Below, one piece after another: positions 42,300 to 50,873 of a stretch of 64,000 nt of DNA. The position numbers and the translations under genes were made by a program. The notes beneath the pieces were generated by a model that made no database searches, was not told the origin of the DNA, and worked only from the letters and a program-made list of their open reading frames with translations. This DNA is from Caballeronia sordidicola (GTDB lineage: Bacteria > Pseudomonadota > Gammaproteobacteria > Burkholderiales > Burkholderiaceae), in contig NZ_FCOC02000004.1 of the NCBI RefSeq assembly GCF_001544455.2, positions 248,001-312,000 of the forward strand, written 5' to 3'. The first letter of the stretch is position 1. Every line of letters starts with the position of its first letter.

Positions 42300-43754
42300 T
42301 TAGCTTGGCTGCTCGCTTGCCGCCAGCTTTTGCGCGCGTTCCAGCGCCGAGACGATCATGTAGATGGCGCGATCGCGCGCAGCTTCATCTTGCTGGCGCA
42401 GCGCAAACGAAGGGTGATAGGTCGTGACCAGCCATCCGCCGTTGAAGGCCAGCGTTTTATCCAGATGATTGCCGAGCGAGGCCTGCCGCCCCAGCAGGCT
42501 GTGCAGCGCCGTAGCGCCCAGTGCTACGATCACGCGCGGCTTGATTGCCGCGAGTTCCTGTTCGAGCCAGACAGAACACGCATCGACTTCCCGTTGCGCG
42601 GGCGTTTTATGCAAGCGGCGCTTGCCTCGCGGCTCCCACTTGAAATGTTTGACCGCGTTGGTCATATACACGCCAGCGCGATCCAGGCCTGCGCGTTGCA
42701 TCGCCGAATCGAGCAGTGCTCCGGCGGGACCAACAAAAGGCCGGCCCTTCAAGTCTTCCTGATCGCCCGGTTGCTCGCCGACCAGCATGATCGCCGCTTG
42801 AGCCGGCCCTTCGCCTTGTACAGCTTGCGTTGCCTGACGCCACAGTTCGCAGCGGCGGCAGGCATCGAGTGAGGTTGTGGCATTTCGCGCGGGCTGCGCC
42901 TTGTCAGCTTCCATGACAATGGCCTTGCCGCTTGTCAGGCTCATTGCGCCCACGGCGCTCGCCTGCGCCACTTTTCTTGCGCCGCTGCGGGCTTCACTGA
43001 TCATGTGCGGTATCAGCGGTCCCTCCGGCAAGCCTTTCCAGAAGCGCACGGGCATGTGCTGTTGCAACGCGGTTTCGTTCAGGCGCGCCGGATTGAACGT
43101 GCTCTTGTAATACGTGAGCCAGAGATTCTCGGCGTCGTCTTCGTTTTCCGGAAGATGATCGGCGGCGAGCGCTGGACGCCGCTCTATGCGCAGCGCCGTT
43201 CCGTTCCACATGGCAGCGCCATGCGGCGTGGTGATCATCCACGATGAACGTCCCATCCGCGCTGCAAAGTGGTCGGCGCCCCAGGCGAGAACATCGTGAT
43301 CGGGTTCGTACCATGCCACGTATTCCGGTGCGCCGAGAGCCGGATCGCGCTTGCGAAAGCGCACGTAGGCAATCATGTCGTGTTTCGCGCGCCGTACCGC
43401 CTTTGCCATCTTGTGCAGACGCACGCCGTCTTCGTCAGCGGCGGATTCCACGGCGCGATCGCCTTGCGCCCATCGCCAGATCAGTTTGTAGAGGAACGCC
43501 CAGCGGTCCGGGTCGCGAAACAAGGCCGCTTCTTTGAGCAGCGCTGCGAAAGTTTTCGAAATGGACAGCGCGGGCGCGTCTCCGCTCAGGTTTGCTGGTT
43601 GTTCCTCATCGAAAAGCGATGGATCGCTCGACGCGTTGTCATTGACTTCACGCCATTCGATGACATCCGGCGGCAGGTTTTCCGCGAGCGCCGACAGTGC
43701 AGCCGTGCGCCACGTTGCGTATTCGCCGTCTATGACAATGCTCCGCATGCGCAT
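42300..43754 (-). CDS. UdgX-family uracil-DNA-binding protein with DUF4130-type N-terminal region
   Basis: This 484-residue fusion has an N-terminal ~260-residue DUF4130-type part (SKTFAALLKEAALFRDPDRW, then AKAVRRAKHDMIAYVRFRKR) and a C-terminal family-4-like uracil-DNA glycosylase domain (LVGEQPGDQEDLKGRPFVGP). The domain contains KRRLHKTP (about 378-385), the loop whose His covalently traps uracil in UdgX. Start ATG 43754 or 43748. The preceding radical-SAM gene ends 11 bp upstream, so they form one operon behind the LexA box. Confidence 0.85.
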   Translation of the reverse strand: MRMRSIVIDGEYATWRTAALSALAENLPPDVIEWREVNDNASSDPSLFDEEQPANLSGDAPALSISKTFAALLKEAALFRDPDRWAFLYKLIWRWAQGDRAVESAADEDGVRLHKMAKAVRRAKHDMIAYVRFRKRDPALGAPEYVAWYEPDHDVLAWGADHFAARMGRSSWMITTPHGAAMWNGTALRIERRPALAADHLPENEDDAENLWLTYYKSTFNPARLNETALQQHMPVRFWKGLPEGPLIPHMISEARSGARKVAQASAVGAMSLTSGKAIVMEADKAQPARNATTSLDACRRCELWRQATQAVQGEGPAQAAIMLVGEQPGDQEDLKGRPFVGPAGALLDSAMQRAGLDRAGVYMTNAVKHFKWEPRGKRRLHKTPAQREVDACSVWLEQELAAIKPRVIVALGATALHSLLGRQASLGNHLDKTLAFNGGWLVTTYHPSFALRQQDEAARDRAIYMIVSALERAQKLAASEQPS

Positions 43755-43765
43755 GGACGCACCGC

Positions 43766-44977
43766 TCACAAAAGCGAAAGCTGCACGGGTGCGGCGCTTA
43801 GCGCGCGGCGCAGATGGGCGGACGATACATCGCGAATCGGCGGCTTGTAGTCTTCCGTCGTGACGAACGGCCGCACTTTGTCCATGCTGCATCTGAGACG
43901 CACGAGGTCGTCATAGCGAACGCGGCGCGAGCGGCGCAGATCGACAATGCGCTTGGCGTTTCTCATGCCGATGCCCGGCACCCGCGCGATCATTCGCAGC
44001 GCCGCCCGGTTGAGGTCGACAGGAAACTGTTCGCGGTGCGCGAGCGCCCAGGCAAGTTTCGGGTCGATATCGAGTGAGAGATTGCCCGGGCCGTCGAGTA
44101 GTTCGGACGCGTTGAACCCATACCCGCGCATCAGGAAGTCGGCCTGATACAGCCGATGCTCGCGCAATAGCGGCGGTGCCTGCAACGGCACGGCGGACGG
44201 GCTGTCCGGAATCGGGCTGAAGGCCGAGTAGTAGACGCGCTTGAGCCTGTACGACCCGTACAGCGTTTCGGCGGTCGCGAGGATGGTCTGGTCGTCCGTG
44301 CTATCCGCACCCACGATCATCTGCGTGCTTTGTCCCGCCGGCGCGAATTTCGGCCCTTTAGGCTCCGCTTCCGATTCTTCCTGCGCCACGCGAATGGAAC
44401 TCATCGCGATCTTGATGGTGCGTCCGCTCTTTTCGGGCGCGAGCTTTTGCAGACCGCCATCGGTGGGCAATTCGATGTTGACGCTCAGCCGGTCCGCAAA
44501 CAGCCCCGCTTGCGCGATCAGTTCGGGATCGGCGTCGGGAATGGTCTTCAGATGGATATAGCCACGAAACTGATGGTCTTCCCGCAAGGACTGCGCAACG
44601 CGAACCAGTTGTTCCATGGTGTAGTTCGACGAGCGAATGATCCCGGAACTCAGAAACAACCCGTCGATGTAGTTTCGCCGGTAAAAGTCCACCGTCAGAT
44701 CGACCACTTCCCGCGGCGTGAAGCGCGCACGCGGCACATTGCTCGAGCGCCGGTTCACACAGTATTGACAGTCGTACTGACAAAAGTTGGTCAGCAAAAT
44801 CTTGAGCAGCGAGACGCAGCGCCCGTCGGGCGTGAAACTGTGGCAGATTCCTGCGCCCGTGCTGGCGCCGAGCCCTTCAAGACCTCGCGATGTCCGCTTC
44901 GGTGCGCCGCTGCTTGCGCAGGATGCATCGTATTTCGCGGCATCGGCGAGGATTTCCAGCTTTTCGGACAACTCCAT
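43766..44977 (-). CDS. Radical-SAM putative DNA modification/repair protein
   Basis: This 403-residue protein has a 4Fe-4S radical-SAM motif CQYDCQYC (Cys66, Cys70, Cys73), TPREVVDLTVDFYRRNYIDG and a C-terminal helix-hairpin-helix (RVPGIGMRNAKRIVDLRRSR). It is of the family known to be linked with UdgX/DUF4130 genes. The start is ATG 44977 (MELSEKLEIL); the frame could begin at TTG 44989, but that codon is part of the palindrome arm. The LexA box is 12 bp upstream of the ATG. Repair or base-modification chemistry is likely but not proven. Confidence 0.8.
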   Translation of the reverse strand: MELSEKLEILADAAKYDASCASSGAPKRTSRGLEGLGASTGAGICHSFTPDGRCVSLLKILLTNFCQYDCQYCVNRRSSNVPRARFTPREVVDLTVDFYRRNYIDGLFLSSGIIRSSNYTMEQLVRVAQSLREDHQFRGYIHLKTIPDADPELIAQAGLFADRLSVNIELPTDGGLQKLAPEKSGRTIKIAMSSIRVAQEESEAEPKGPKFAPAGQSTQMIVGADSTDDQTILATAETLYGSYRLKRVYYSAFSPIPDSPSAVPLQAPPLLREHRLYQADFLMRGYGFNASELLDGPGNLSLDIDPKLAWALAHREQFPVDLNRAALRMIARVPGIGMRNAKRIVDLRRSRRVRYDDLVRLRCSMDKVRPFVTTEDYKPPIRDVSSAHLRRALSAAPVQLSLL

Positions 44978-45025
44978 GCTGATCGCCAATACTGTATATG
45001 CGTACAGTATTGGCGATCAGCATGG
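44974..45025. repeat. 52-bp perfect palindrome centred on the LexA box
   Basis: Left arm 44974-44996 (CCATGCTGATCGCCAATACT then GTA) and right arm 45003-45025 are exact inverse complements (23 bp each), separated by the six bases TATGCG. It includes the ATG and ribosome region of the radical-SAM gene on one side and a mirror copy on the other. Confidence 0.9.
44990..45009. promoter_or_regulatory. LexA (SOS) box
   Basis: CTGTATATGCGTACAG at 44992-45007 (CTGT-N8-ACAG), flanked by TA on both sides. Controls the radical-SAM/UdgX operon and lies in the centre of the 52-bp palindrome. Confidence 0.85.
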
Positions 45026-45074
45026 AAAAGCGCAAGTGCTTTCGCAGCGAAATCAGGTGACGGAACAGCGGGTT

Positions 45075-46094
45075 TCAGCGTCCACGCCGCCGATAAAACG
45101 TCCACCAGCCCGCAAGCACGGTAAAAGTCGCCACGATTGCGACCATCAGCCAGAAGCCGTGTTTGTTCTCGGCAAGAGGAATGCCGCCCACGTTCATGCC
45201 CATGATGCCGGCCACTATGTTGATGGGCAGCGCCAGCACCGTGACCAGCGTCAGCGTGAAAAGCGTCCGGTTGCTTTGTTCGTCCAGCCGCGCGGCGATT
45301 TCTTCCTGCAAGAGTTTGATGCGCTCGACCAGCCCGGCCAGATCGCCCAGGACGAGCGAAAATTCTTCTGTGGCGTCGCGCAGATCCTGCAAGTCGAGGG
45401 TTTGCAGCCAGCGCGGCGGCCGCGCGAGCAGCCGGAAAATCGAGCCCGGCTCGGGCGCAAGCAGACGCTGCAGGCGCACCAGCACCCGCCGCGACGCACC
45501 CAGTTCAGAGCGCGTGGCGGGCGTGCGCATCGAGAGAAAACGGTCCTCGACCTTATCGATTTCGATACTCGTGCGCCGTACGATCTGGACCAGCAGATCG
45601 GCCTGGTCGCGCAGCAGATGGATCAGCAGTTCGACTGTCGAGCGGAACGGCTCGCCGCTGCGCACGGCTTCGCGCAAGGTATCGATGGAGCGCAGTGGTT
45701 TCAGGCGCGCCGTGACCATCAGCTTTTCGCGCGTATAAACCCAGAGCGTGGCAATTTCAGAAGGCGTGACGTCGAAGTTGAACATCACGTCGTTGATGAC
45801 GGCGAGCAGCGCGCCTTCCTGATGCTCGATGCGCGTGGAGTGCGAACCTTCGCGCAGTGTTTCGAAGAAGGCGTCGGGCAGTTCGAGCTGGGTGCGCATC
45901 CAGCGTTCGCTCGCGCCATTGGCGAGATCGAAATGCAGCCAGACGAAGTCGCCCGCGTCCTGGCCGGCGTTGCACTGCGCAAGCCAGTCGAGCGCGCCGG
46001 CTGAATCAATGGGGACGCCCGCTGTGTCCTCTGCAAAGCGAAAGCCGCACACGAGGCCGGAAAAATCGGAAGCGTAGGGCAAGGCGGTGGTCAT
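45075..46094 (-). CDS. zntB: CorA-family metal transporter (ZntB type)
   Basis: This 339-residue protein has a long cytoplasmic N-terminal part and two C-terminal transmembrane helices with the CorA-family GMN motif (IMGMNVGGIPLAENKHGFWL), ending in a basic YRRRGR tail. The family moves Mg, Zn or Co ions. The length and the GMNVGGIP text suit the ZntB zinc group. Start ATG 46094. Confidence 0.85.
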   Translation of the reverse strand: MTTALPYASDFSGLVCGFRFAEDTAGVPIDSAGALDWLAQCNAGQDAGDFVWLHFDLANGASERWMRTQLELPDAFFETLREGSHSTRIEHQEGALLAVINDVMFNFDVTPSEIATLWVYTREKLMVTARLKPLRSIDTLREAVRSGEPFRSTVELLIHLLRDQADLLVQIVRRTSIEIDKVEDRFLSMRTPATRSELGASRRVLVRLQRLLAPEPGSIFRLLARPPRWLQTLDLQDLRDATEEFSLVLGDLAGLVERIKLLQEEIAARLDEQSNRTLFTLTLVTVLALPINIVAGIMGMNVGGIPLAENKHGFWLMVAIVATFTVLAGWWTFYRRRGR

Positions 46095-46315
46095 CGGGAG
46101 CTGGAAGTAAAAGCGGTTCAGCCACGCATTGTCCGTGTCAAACGCGGCATGGCGAGCATCGCTTGTAACGGATTTGCGTTACTGTTGGGAGAATGCCGCG
46201 TGACACGCAATGGACTTATGGCTGTCACGCCACATGGTTAGACTCGCGCGGTGCAAGAAGGCCGTCGCGCGCAGCCCGACCCTTCTCGTTTCATTGAGCT
46301 TCACGGGGAACACAT

Positions 46316-46648
46316 ATGGAAGATCGCGTCGAGCAGGACGAACCCACGCAGACCACGGCCGATGGACTGACGCGGCTGGCGGCAAGCATCGTCGAATTGC
46401 TGGGCGAGCAGGCAATCGATAGCCGTCTAGGCGCAAAACTGCTGAAGCGGCTCGAGAAAGAAGCGAAGCTGGTCGCGGAATATGGCCCGCAACCGCTTGG
46501 CAAGGCACAGAAGCGTACGTTACGCGAGGCGCTGGACAAGCTTGACGAGGCGCTGCGTCATTTCGATGCAAATTTGCTGGTTCTGGCAAATGCCAAGCTA
46601 CGCTCAACGGACGAATCTTCTGGCAAAAAGGTAAAAACGAAGTCCTGA
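46316..46648 (+). CDS. Hypothetical small helical protein
   Basis: This 110-residue charged helical protein (LTRLAASIVELLGEQAIDSR, LLKRLEKEAKLVAEYGPQPL) has no signal or domain. Start ATG 46316. The gene stands alone, downstream of the divergent zntB-like gene. Function unknown. Confidence 0.55.
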   Translation: MEDRVEQDEPTQTTADGLTRLAASIVELLGEQAIDSRLGAKLLKRLEKEAKLVAEYGPQPLGKAQKRTLREALDKLDEALRHFDANLLVLANAKLRSTDESSGKKVKTKS

Positions 46649-46829
46649 ATTTTAGGGTTCCGGTACGCCCGCGCTTTCGCTGCGGGCCGTGCATTCACAG
46701 GCCAACCGATTATCAGCCAAGACGTTTCGGCGTTTGTTGTTTCACAACCGCATGAATCGCTCGTGACACTTATGCAAGTAGGCGCGGAAAATGCTGTATT
46801 TGCTGCACTTGCATAATTTAGAGCGGTCA

Positions 46830-47267
46830 ATGCTTTCAGTTTCCTCCTCCCCAAACTGCGTGTTGTGGACCAACCGAAACGTCGACGCCGATCATGACCG
46901 ATGGCGCATCCTCGTTGTCGACGACAACGCCGCGGCCGCCGAAGGCCTGGCTGCTGCGCTCAACGCGGACGGCTGCGACGCGCGCTATGCGCTCAGTGGC
47001 GTGGATGCACTCCAGGCCGTTGAGGACTGGATCCCGCATGTTGTGGTGCTCGATATCAGCATGCCCGAACACGATGGTTTCGCCACGGCGCGCGTCCTGC
47101 GCAGAATTTCACCTACTCGCAATGCCGGGATCATCGCTTTTACGGCTCATGGTGAAGACTACGTGCGCTCAAAGGGGATGCATGCGGGATTCGACGGTTA
47201 TTGCCAGAAAGGCAATGCACCTGGTGTCTTGGTCCAGTTGATCAGCAAAATGGTGCAGGTTCACTGA
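46830..47267 (+). CDS. Orphan single-domain response regulator
   Basis: This 145-residue receiver has VVDDN (Asp31-32), the phosphoacceptor LDISMPEHDG (Asp75), the switch Thr in AFTAH and the Lys in YCQKGNAPG. There is no kinase next to it and no output domain. Start may be ATG 46830 or the upstream ATG 46791; neither has a strong ribosome site. It resembles the receiver at 5892-6320, which suggests recent duplication or a shared family. Confidence 0.75.
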   Translation: MLSVSSSPNCVLWTNRNVDADHDRWRILVVDDNAAAAEGLAAALNADGCDARYALSGVDALQAVEDWIPHVVVLDISMPEHDGFATARVLRRISPTRNAGIIAFTAHGEDYVRSKGMHAGFDGYCQKGNAPGVLVQLISKMVQVH

Positions 47268-47313
47268 TCCGAACCTGATTATTCACGCTCTTTTGTCCCC
47301 AAAATAAAGCGAT

Positions 47314-47338
47314 GCGAGCCTTGTACAGGCTCGCTTTT
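47314..47338 (+). terminator. Intrinsic terminator
   Basis: GCGAGCC (47314-47320) and GGCTCGC (47328-47334) with TTTT, after the receiver gene. Confidence 0.8.
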
Positions 47339-47531
47339 GCTATTTCCAGGCCGGGTTGGATGCCTGCGATTATGCTTCCATCCTGAATAGTGTATTGAAG
47401 TTTATGGGGATAAAAAACCGATAGTAGGGGTATACACTGCATTTCATCGACGAAGCAGCCGGCAACACATAGCGGGACAGCTGCAACGCCTTGTGAACCA
47501 GTTGTACGTCTACCCAATATCGGAGCTCATC

Positions 47532-47801
47532 ATGAAAAAGAATCTTCTTGCATCGTTGCTTATCGCTGCAACCGCTTCTATCGCTGTACCCGCATTTGCG
47601 AGCGGCTATGGTCCGGCGCCGTCATATCGTCCGTCGGTTGGTGCTCCCGCTTCGCAGCAAGGCCAGAACACGCAAACGCTCGCTGCTGAAAGCCGTAACG
47701 CCGACGTAAATGGTTATGGCGGCGCGAAGTCGCTGACGCAATCGGGTTCGACGACCCGCGACAGCAGCGCCAAGTCGCAAGCAGTTTTCTTCGGTCAGTA
47801 A
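47532..47801 (+). CDS. Small exported protein
   Basis: This 89-residue protein has a signal peptide (MKKNLLASLLIAATASIAVP, cut near AFAS) and a Ser/Gly/Gln-rich mature part (SYRPSVGAPASQQGQNTQTL). It resembles short exported proteins typical of Burkholderiaceae; the function is not known. Start ATG 47532. A very strong terminator follows at 47888-47925. Confidence 0.65.
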   Translation: MKKNLLASLLIAATASIAVPAFASGYGPAPSYRPSVGAPASQQGQNTQTLAAESRNADVNGYGGAKSLTQSGSTTRDSSAKSQAVFFGQ

Positions 47802-47887
47802 TTCGCGGGCCTTTGTGGGCCGTTACGCGCACAACCGGCAACCTGTTGCCGTCCTGATTGCGTAAAGCCCTGATGACCGTGCAATGC

Positions 47888-47925
47888 GCAAACGCCCGCT
47901 GGACTTGGATCCAGCGGGCGTTTGC
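47888..47925. terminator. Bidirectional intrinsic terminator
   Basis: GCAAACGCCCGCTGGA (47888-47903) and its exact complement (47910-47925) form a 16-bp stem between the small exported protein gene and cheV. Confidence 0.85.
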
Positions 47926-47950
47926 GTTTCTGGCCGATCTTCCGGACGTT

Positions 47951-48910
47951 TCAGGTGCCGGTCTTCAGCGCGTTGCGCATCACGGTCGCAAGCTCGGCCG
48001 GCGCGAATTTCGATACATACGCGTTCGCACCCACTTTTCGAACGTGTTCTTCGTTTGCGGATCCGGACAGCGACGAATGAATCACCACCGGAATTGCCTG
48101 CATGCCGGCATTCGCCTTGATGCGGCGCGTGAGCGTGAAGCCGTCCATTTCCGGCATTTCCAGGTCCGTCAGCACCAGCGCGATTTCGTCCGAGGCGAGA
48201 CGGCCTTCTGACTCGGCCTTGCGCTGCATGTCCTCCAGTACATTCCACGCTTCCTGGCCACTCTTTGTCATGATGAACGACACGCCCATGGCGTTCAGGC
48301 TTTGCTCGATCAGGCTGCGTGCTACGCCGGAGTCATCGGCGGCGAGCACTTTGGTGCCGGGTTTCAAGACGAGACGGCCTGTGCTGGATTCGTTGATTTC
48401 GTCTTCCGTTGAAGGCAGCACGTCGCGCAAGATCTGTTCGACGTCGAGCACCTGCGCGAGGCGCGAGCCGTCCACGTTGCCGTCCAGCCGGGCAAAACTC
48501 GTGACGGTGCGCCCGCTCGAATGCGATTCCGCCGACAAAACCTGATTCCATTCCAGCCGGACAATATCGTCGACTTCCTCGACGGCGAAGCCTTGCGTGG
48601 TGCGGGCGAATTCCGTGACCAGCAGGATTTTCGGACCGTTCTTCGGACGGCAACCGGTAACTTGCGCCAGATCGATGACGGGAATGATCTGGCCGCGTAT
48701 ATCGGCGACACCGAGAATCTCGGGGTTTGCGCCAGCGACCACGGTGATTTCGGGCATCGCGAGAATCTCACGCACCTTGAACACATTGATGCCGTAGAGC
48801 TCGCGCTGCTCCGAACCGGGCGCTTCGCCCAGGCGGAACAGGAGCAGCTCGAACATGTTGTTGCCGGCGAGCCGAACGCGCTGTTCGATATCGTGTTGTG
48901 AGCTGCTCAA
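47951..48910 (-). CDS. cheV: Chemotaxis protein CheV
   Basis: This 319-residue protein has an N-terminal CheW domain (about 1-160; ELYGINVFKVREILAMPEIT, ILGVADIRGQIIPVIDLAQV) and a C-terminal receiver (about 185-315) with AADDSG, the phosphoacceptor TDLEMPEMDGF and Lys in VSKF. It couples receptors to CheA and tunes adaptation. The start is TTG 48910, with AGGAG eight bases upstream; no chemotaxis genes are adjacent. Confidence 0.9.
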   Translation of the reverse strand: MSSSQHDIEQRVRLAGNNMFELLLFRLGEAPGSEQRELYGINVFKVREILAMPEITVVAGANPEILGVADIRGQIIPVIDLAQVTGCRPKNGPKILLVTEFARTTQGFAVEEVDDIVRLEWNQVLSAESHSSGRTVTSFARLDGNVDGSRLAQVLDVEQILRDVLPSTEDEINESSTGRLVLKPGTKVLAADDSGVARSLIEQSLNAMGVSFIMTKSGQEAWNVLEDMQRKAESEGRLASDEIALVLTDLEMPEMDGFTLTRRIKANAGMQAIPVVIHSSLSGSANEEHVRKVGANAYVSKFAPAELATVMRNALKTGT

Positions 48911-49236
48911 GGTGTTCTCCTGATCGATTATGCCGGGCTTTGTCCAGCCGGTTCTTGATTAGCGGCGCGCTGCAGGGAAACTGAAGCTCCTTTTCACGAT
49001 TTATGACAGCGGCGTTTCAGCGTGTTGCACGTCCTATCGGGGTTGACCCTTGGACGGGGTAAAACCCAAGTTTCCAGGCGTCCGGGCGCCGGGCAGGTGG
49101 CCTATACTTTTTGAATGGGCTGGGTAATAGGCATGTAAGACAGACATGCGAGACACGACGCAGGCAAGCCCAGGCAAGATCCCCAGTGAAGCGCCCGCCA
49201 GCCGGCAGGCGCCGCGCGGTTCAACGGAGGCGTTCG
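48911..49236. other. Divergent promoter region of cheV and the CBS gene
   Basis: 326 bp with no gene. A TATACT box near 49103 may belong to the CBS gene. No other feature is seen. Confidence 0.4.
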
Positions 49237-49677
49237 ATGGCAACAGTCGCACAAGTTCTCAATTCGAAACCCGATCACACCATCTTCACGATCGCCGACA
49301 CGGCGTCGGTCTACGACGCTATCGTCCTGATGGCGGAAAAGCATATTGGCGCGCTGGTCGTGACGCACGGTGAAGCGATTGTCGGGATCATGACGGAGCG
49401 TGACTACGCGCGCAAAGTCGTGCTGATGGACCGGGTATCGCGGCAAACGCCGGTACATGAAATCATGACTTCGCAAGTGCGTTTCGTGCGCCCGGACCAG
49501 ACCACGGACGACTGCATGGCGCTCATGACAGAAAAACGCATGCGGCATTTGCCAGTGATCGATGGCGAAAAGCTCGTGGGCATGATTTCCATCGGCGATC
49601 TGGTTAAAAACATCATTTCGGAGCAGCAACTCACCATTCACCAACTCGAAGGGTACATACGCGGCGAGCATATGTAG
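49237..49677 (+). CDS. CBS-domain protein (paralog)
   Basis: This 146-residue protein has two CBS motifs (SVYDAIVLMAEKHIGALVVT; DCMALMTEKRMRHLPVIDGE), with MTERDYARKV and GMISIGDLVKN. It is a close paralog of the product at 30316-30783. GGAGG precedes ATG 49237. It is followed by a strong terminator at 49696-49730. Confidence 0.85.
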   Translation: MATVAQVLNSKPDHTIFTIADTASVYDAIVLMAEKHIGALVVTHGEAIVGIMTERDYARKVVLMDRVSRQTPVHEIMTSQVRFVRPDQTTDDCMALMTEKRMRHLPVIDGEKLVGMISIGDLVKNIISEQQLTIHQLEGYIRGEHM

Positions 49678-49695
49678 GCCTGTTTTTCTTGCTAC

Positions 49696-49730
49696 GAAGC
49701 CGCGCTGCATCATGCAGCGCGGCTTCTTTT
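49696..49730 (+). terminator. Intrinsic terminator
   Basis: GAAGCCGCGCTGC (49696-49708) and its exact complement (49714-49726), then TTTT. Confidence 0.85.
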
Positions 49731-49862
49731 AGGTTAATAGACTGTAAGCTGATTGTTATAATCATCGGGCGCCGCGGTGCCTGATATTGCTTGATATTAC
49801 CTGCAGGCGCGCCCGTTCAATCATCGAGCAATGCTCGATCCGACCCGACAGGAGCGCCATTC

Positions 49863-50873
49863 ATGACGCCCGCCGATCTTTCCCCGTCTCCATCTGAAGC
49901 CCTTCGCCGAACGCGCGAGCCTCGGGAGATTGCCGCCGATGCGCCGTTTTTCATCGTGATGAACGCCGGCTCGGGGCGAAAGCAGAGCGACGAAACGCGC
50001 GCGGCGCTCAATCAGGTTCTGGGCGAGGCGGGGCGCACATTCGAACTCAGGATTGTCGACGACCCGTCAAGACTCGCCGATGCCGCCACCCAGGCGGTGC
50101 GCGACGCCACGGCGCAAAATGGCGTGGTGGTAGGCGCGGGCGGCGACGGCACGCTTTGCGCCGTTGCAAGCGCCGTGTTCGGCAGCGGCTGTCCGTTCGC
50201 CGTGTTGCCGCGTGGCACGTTCAACTACTTCAGCCGCGACCACGGCATTCCGTCCGATCCGGCCTTGTCCATCCCTTTGCTGCTGAGCGCGCGGGCGCAT
50301 CCGGTGCAGGTTGGTTTCGTGAATGACCGCATGTTCCTGGTCAACGCGAGTCTCGGGCTTTATCCGAAATTGCTGGAGGATCGTGAACTGTACAAGCAGC
50401 AATTCGGCCGCAGCCGCCTGATTGCGCTGTGGTCGGCCGCCATTACGCTGCTGCGGCGGCATCGGCATTTACGTCTGCATATAGAGCACGATGGCACAAT
50501 GCAGGAGATCCGGACGTCCACGCTTTTTGTCGGCAACAATCGTTTGCAACTCGAGCAGATCGGCATGGAGGAAGCGCCGCTGCTGGAACGCGGGTTGCTC
50601 GCCGCCATTGCACCGCGCGCCATCGGGCGGATTGCGCAAATCGGCCTGACGCTGCGCGGCGCAACGGGCAGGATGAGCGACGCCGATAACATCATCAGCT
50701 TCGCTTTCAAGCAGATCACGGTGACGCATCCGTCGAAGCGCCATCGCGCCGTGAAAGTTGCAACCGATGGCGAAGTGACCTGGATCAACATGCCGCTCGA
50801 GTTCCGCGTCGCTTCGGAGCCGCTGCTTCTTCTCAAACCCGAGGCCGACGTGGCCAGCGCCAATCGCTCATGA
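49863..50873 (+). CDS. Diacylglycerol/lipid kinase-family protein
   Basis: This 336-residue protein has the DAGK catalytic motifs FIVMNAGSGR, GAGGDGTLCAVA and LPRGTFNYFSRDHGIP. The family phosphorylates lipids such as diacylglycerol or sphingosine-like bases. Its stop overlaps the next gene's ATG by 4 nt, and the operon also carries a phosphoesterase and a PAP2 phosphatase. This suggests membrane-lipid remodelling. Start ATG 49863. Confidence 0.85.
   Translation: MTPADLSPSPSEALRRTREPREIAADAPFFIVMNAGSGRKQSDETRAALNQVLGEAGRTFELRIVDDPSRLADAATQAVRDATAQNGVVVGAGGDGTLCAVASAVFGSGCPFAVLPRGTFNYFSRDHGIPSDPALSIPLLLSARAHPVQVGFVNDRMFLVNASLGLYPKLLEDRELYKQQFGRSRLIALWSAAITLLRRHRHLRLHIEHDGTMQEIRTSTLFVGNNRLQLEQIGMEEAPLLERGLLAAIAPRAIGRIAQIGLTLRGATGRMSDADNIISFAFKQITVTHPSKRHRAVKVATDGEVTWINMPLEFRVASEPLLLLKPEADVASANRS

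Noticed and set aside
45022-45060. 12-codon frame starting in the right arm of the palindrome
   Set aside because: Its start exists only because the palindrome mirrors the radical-SAM start; nothing supports translation.
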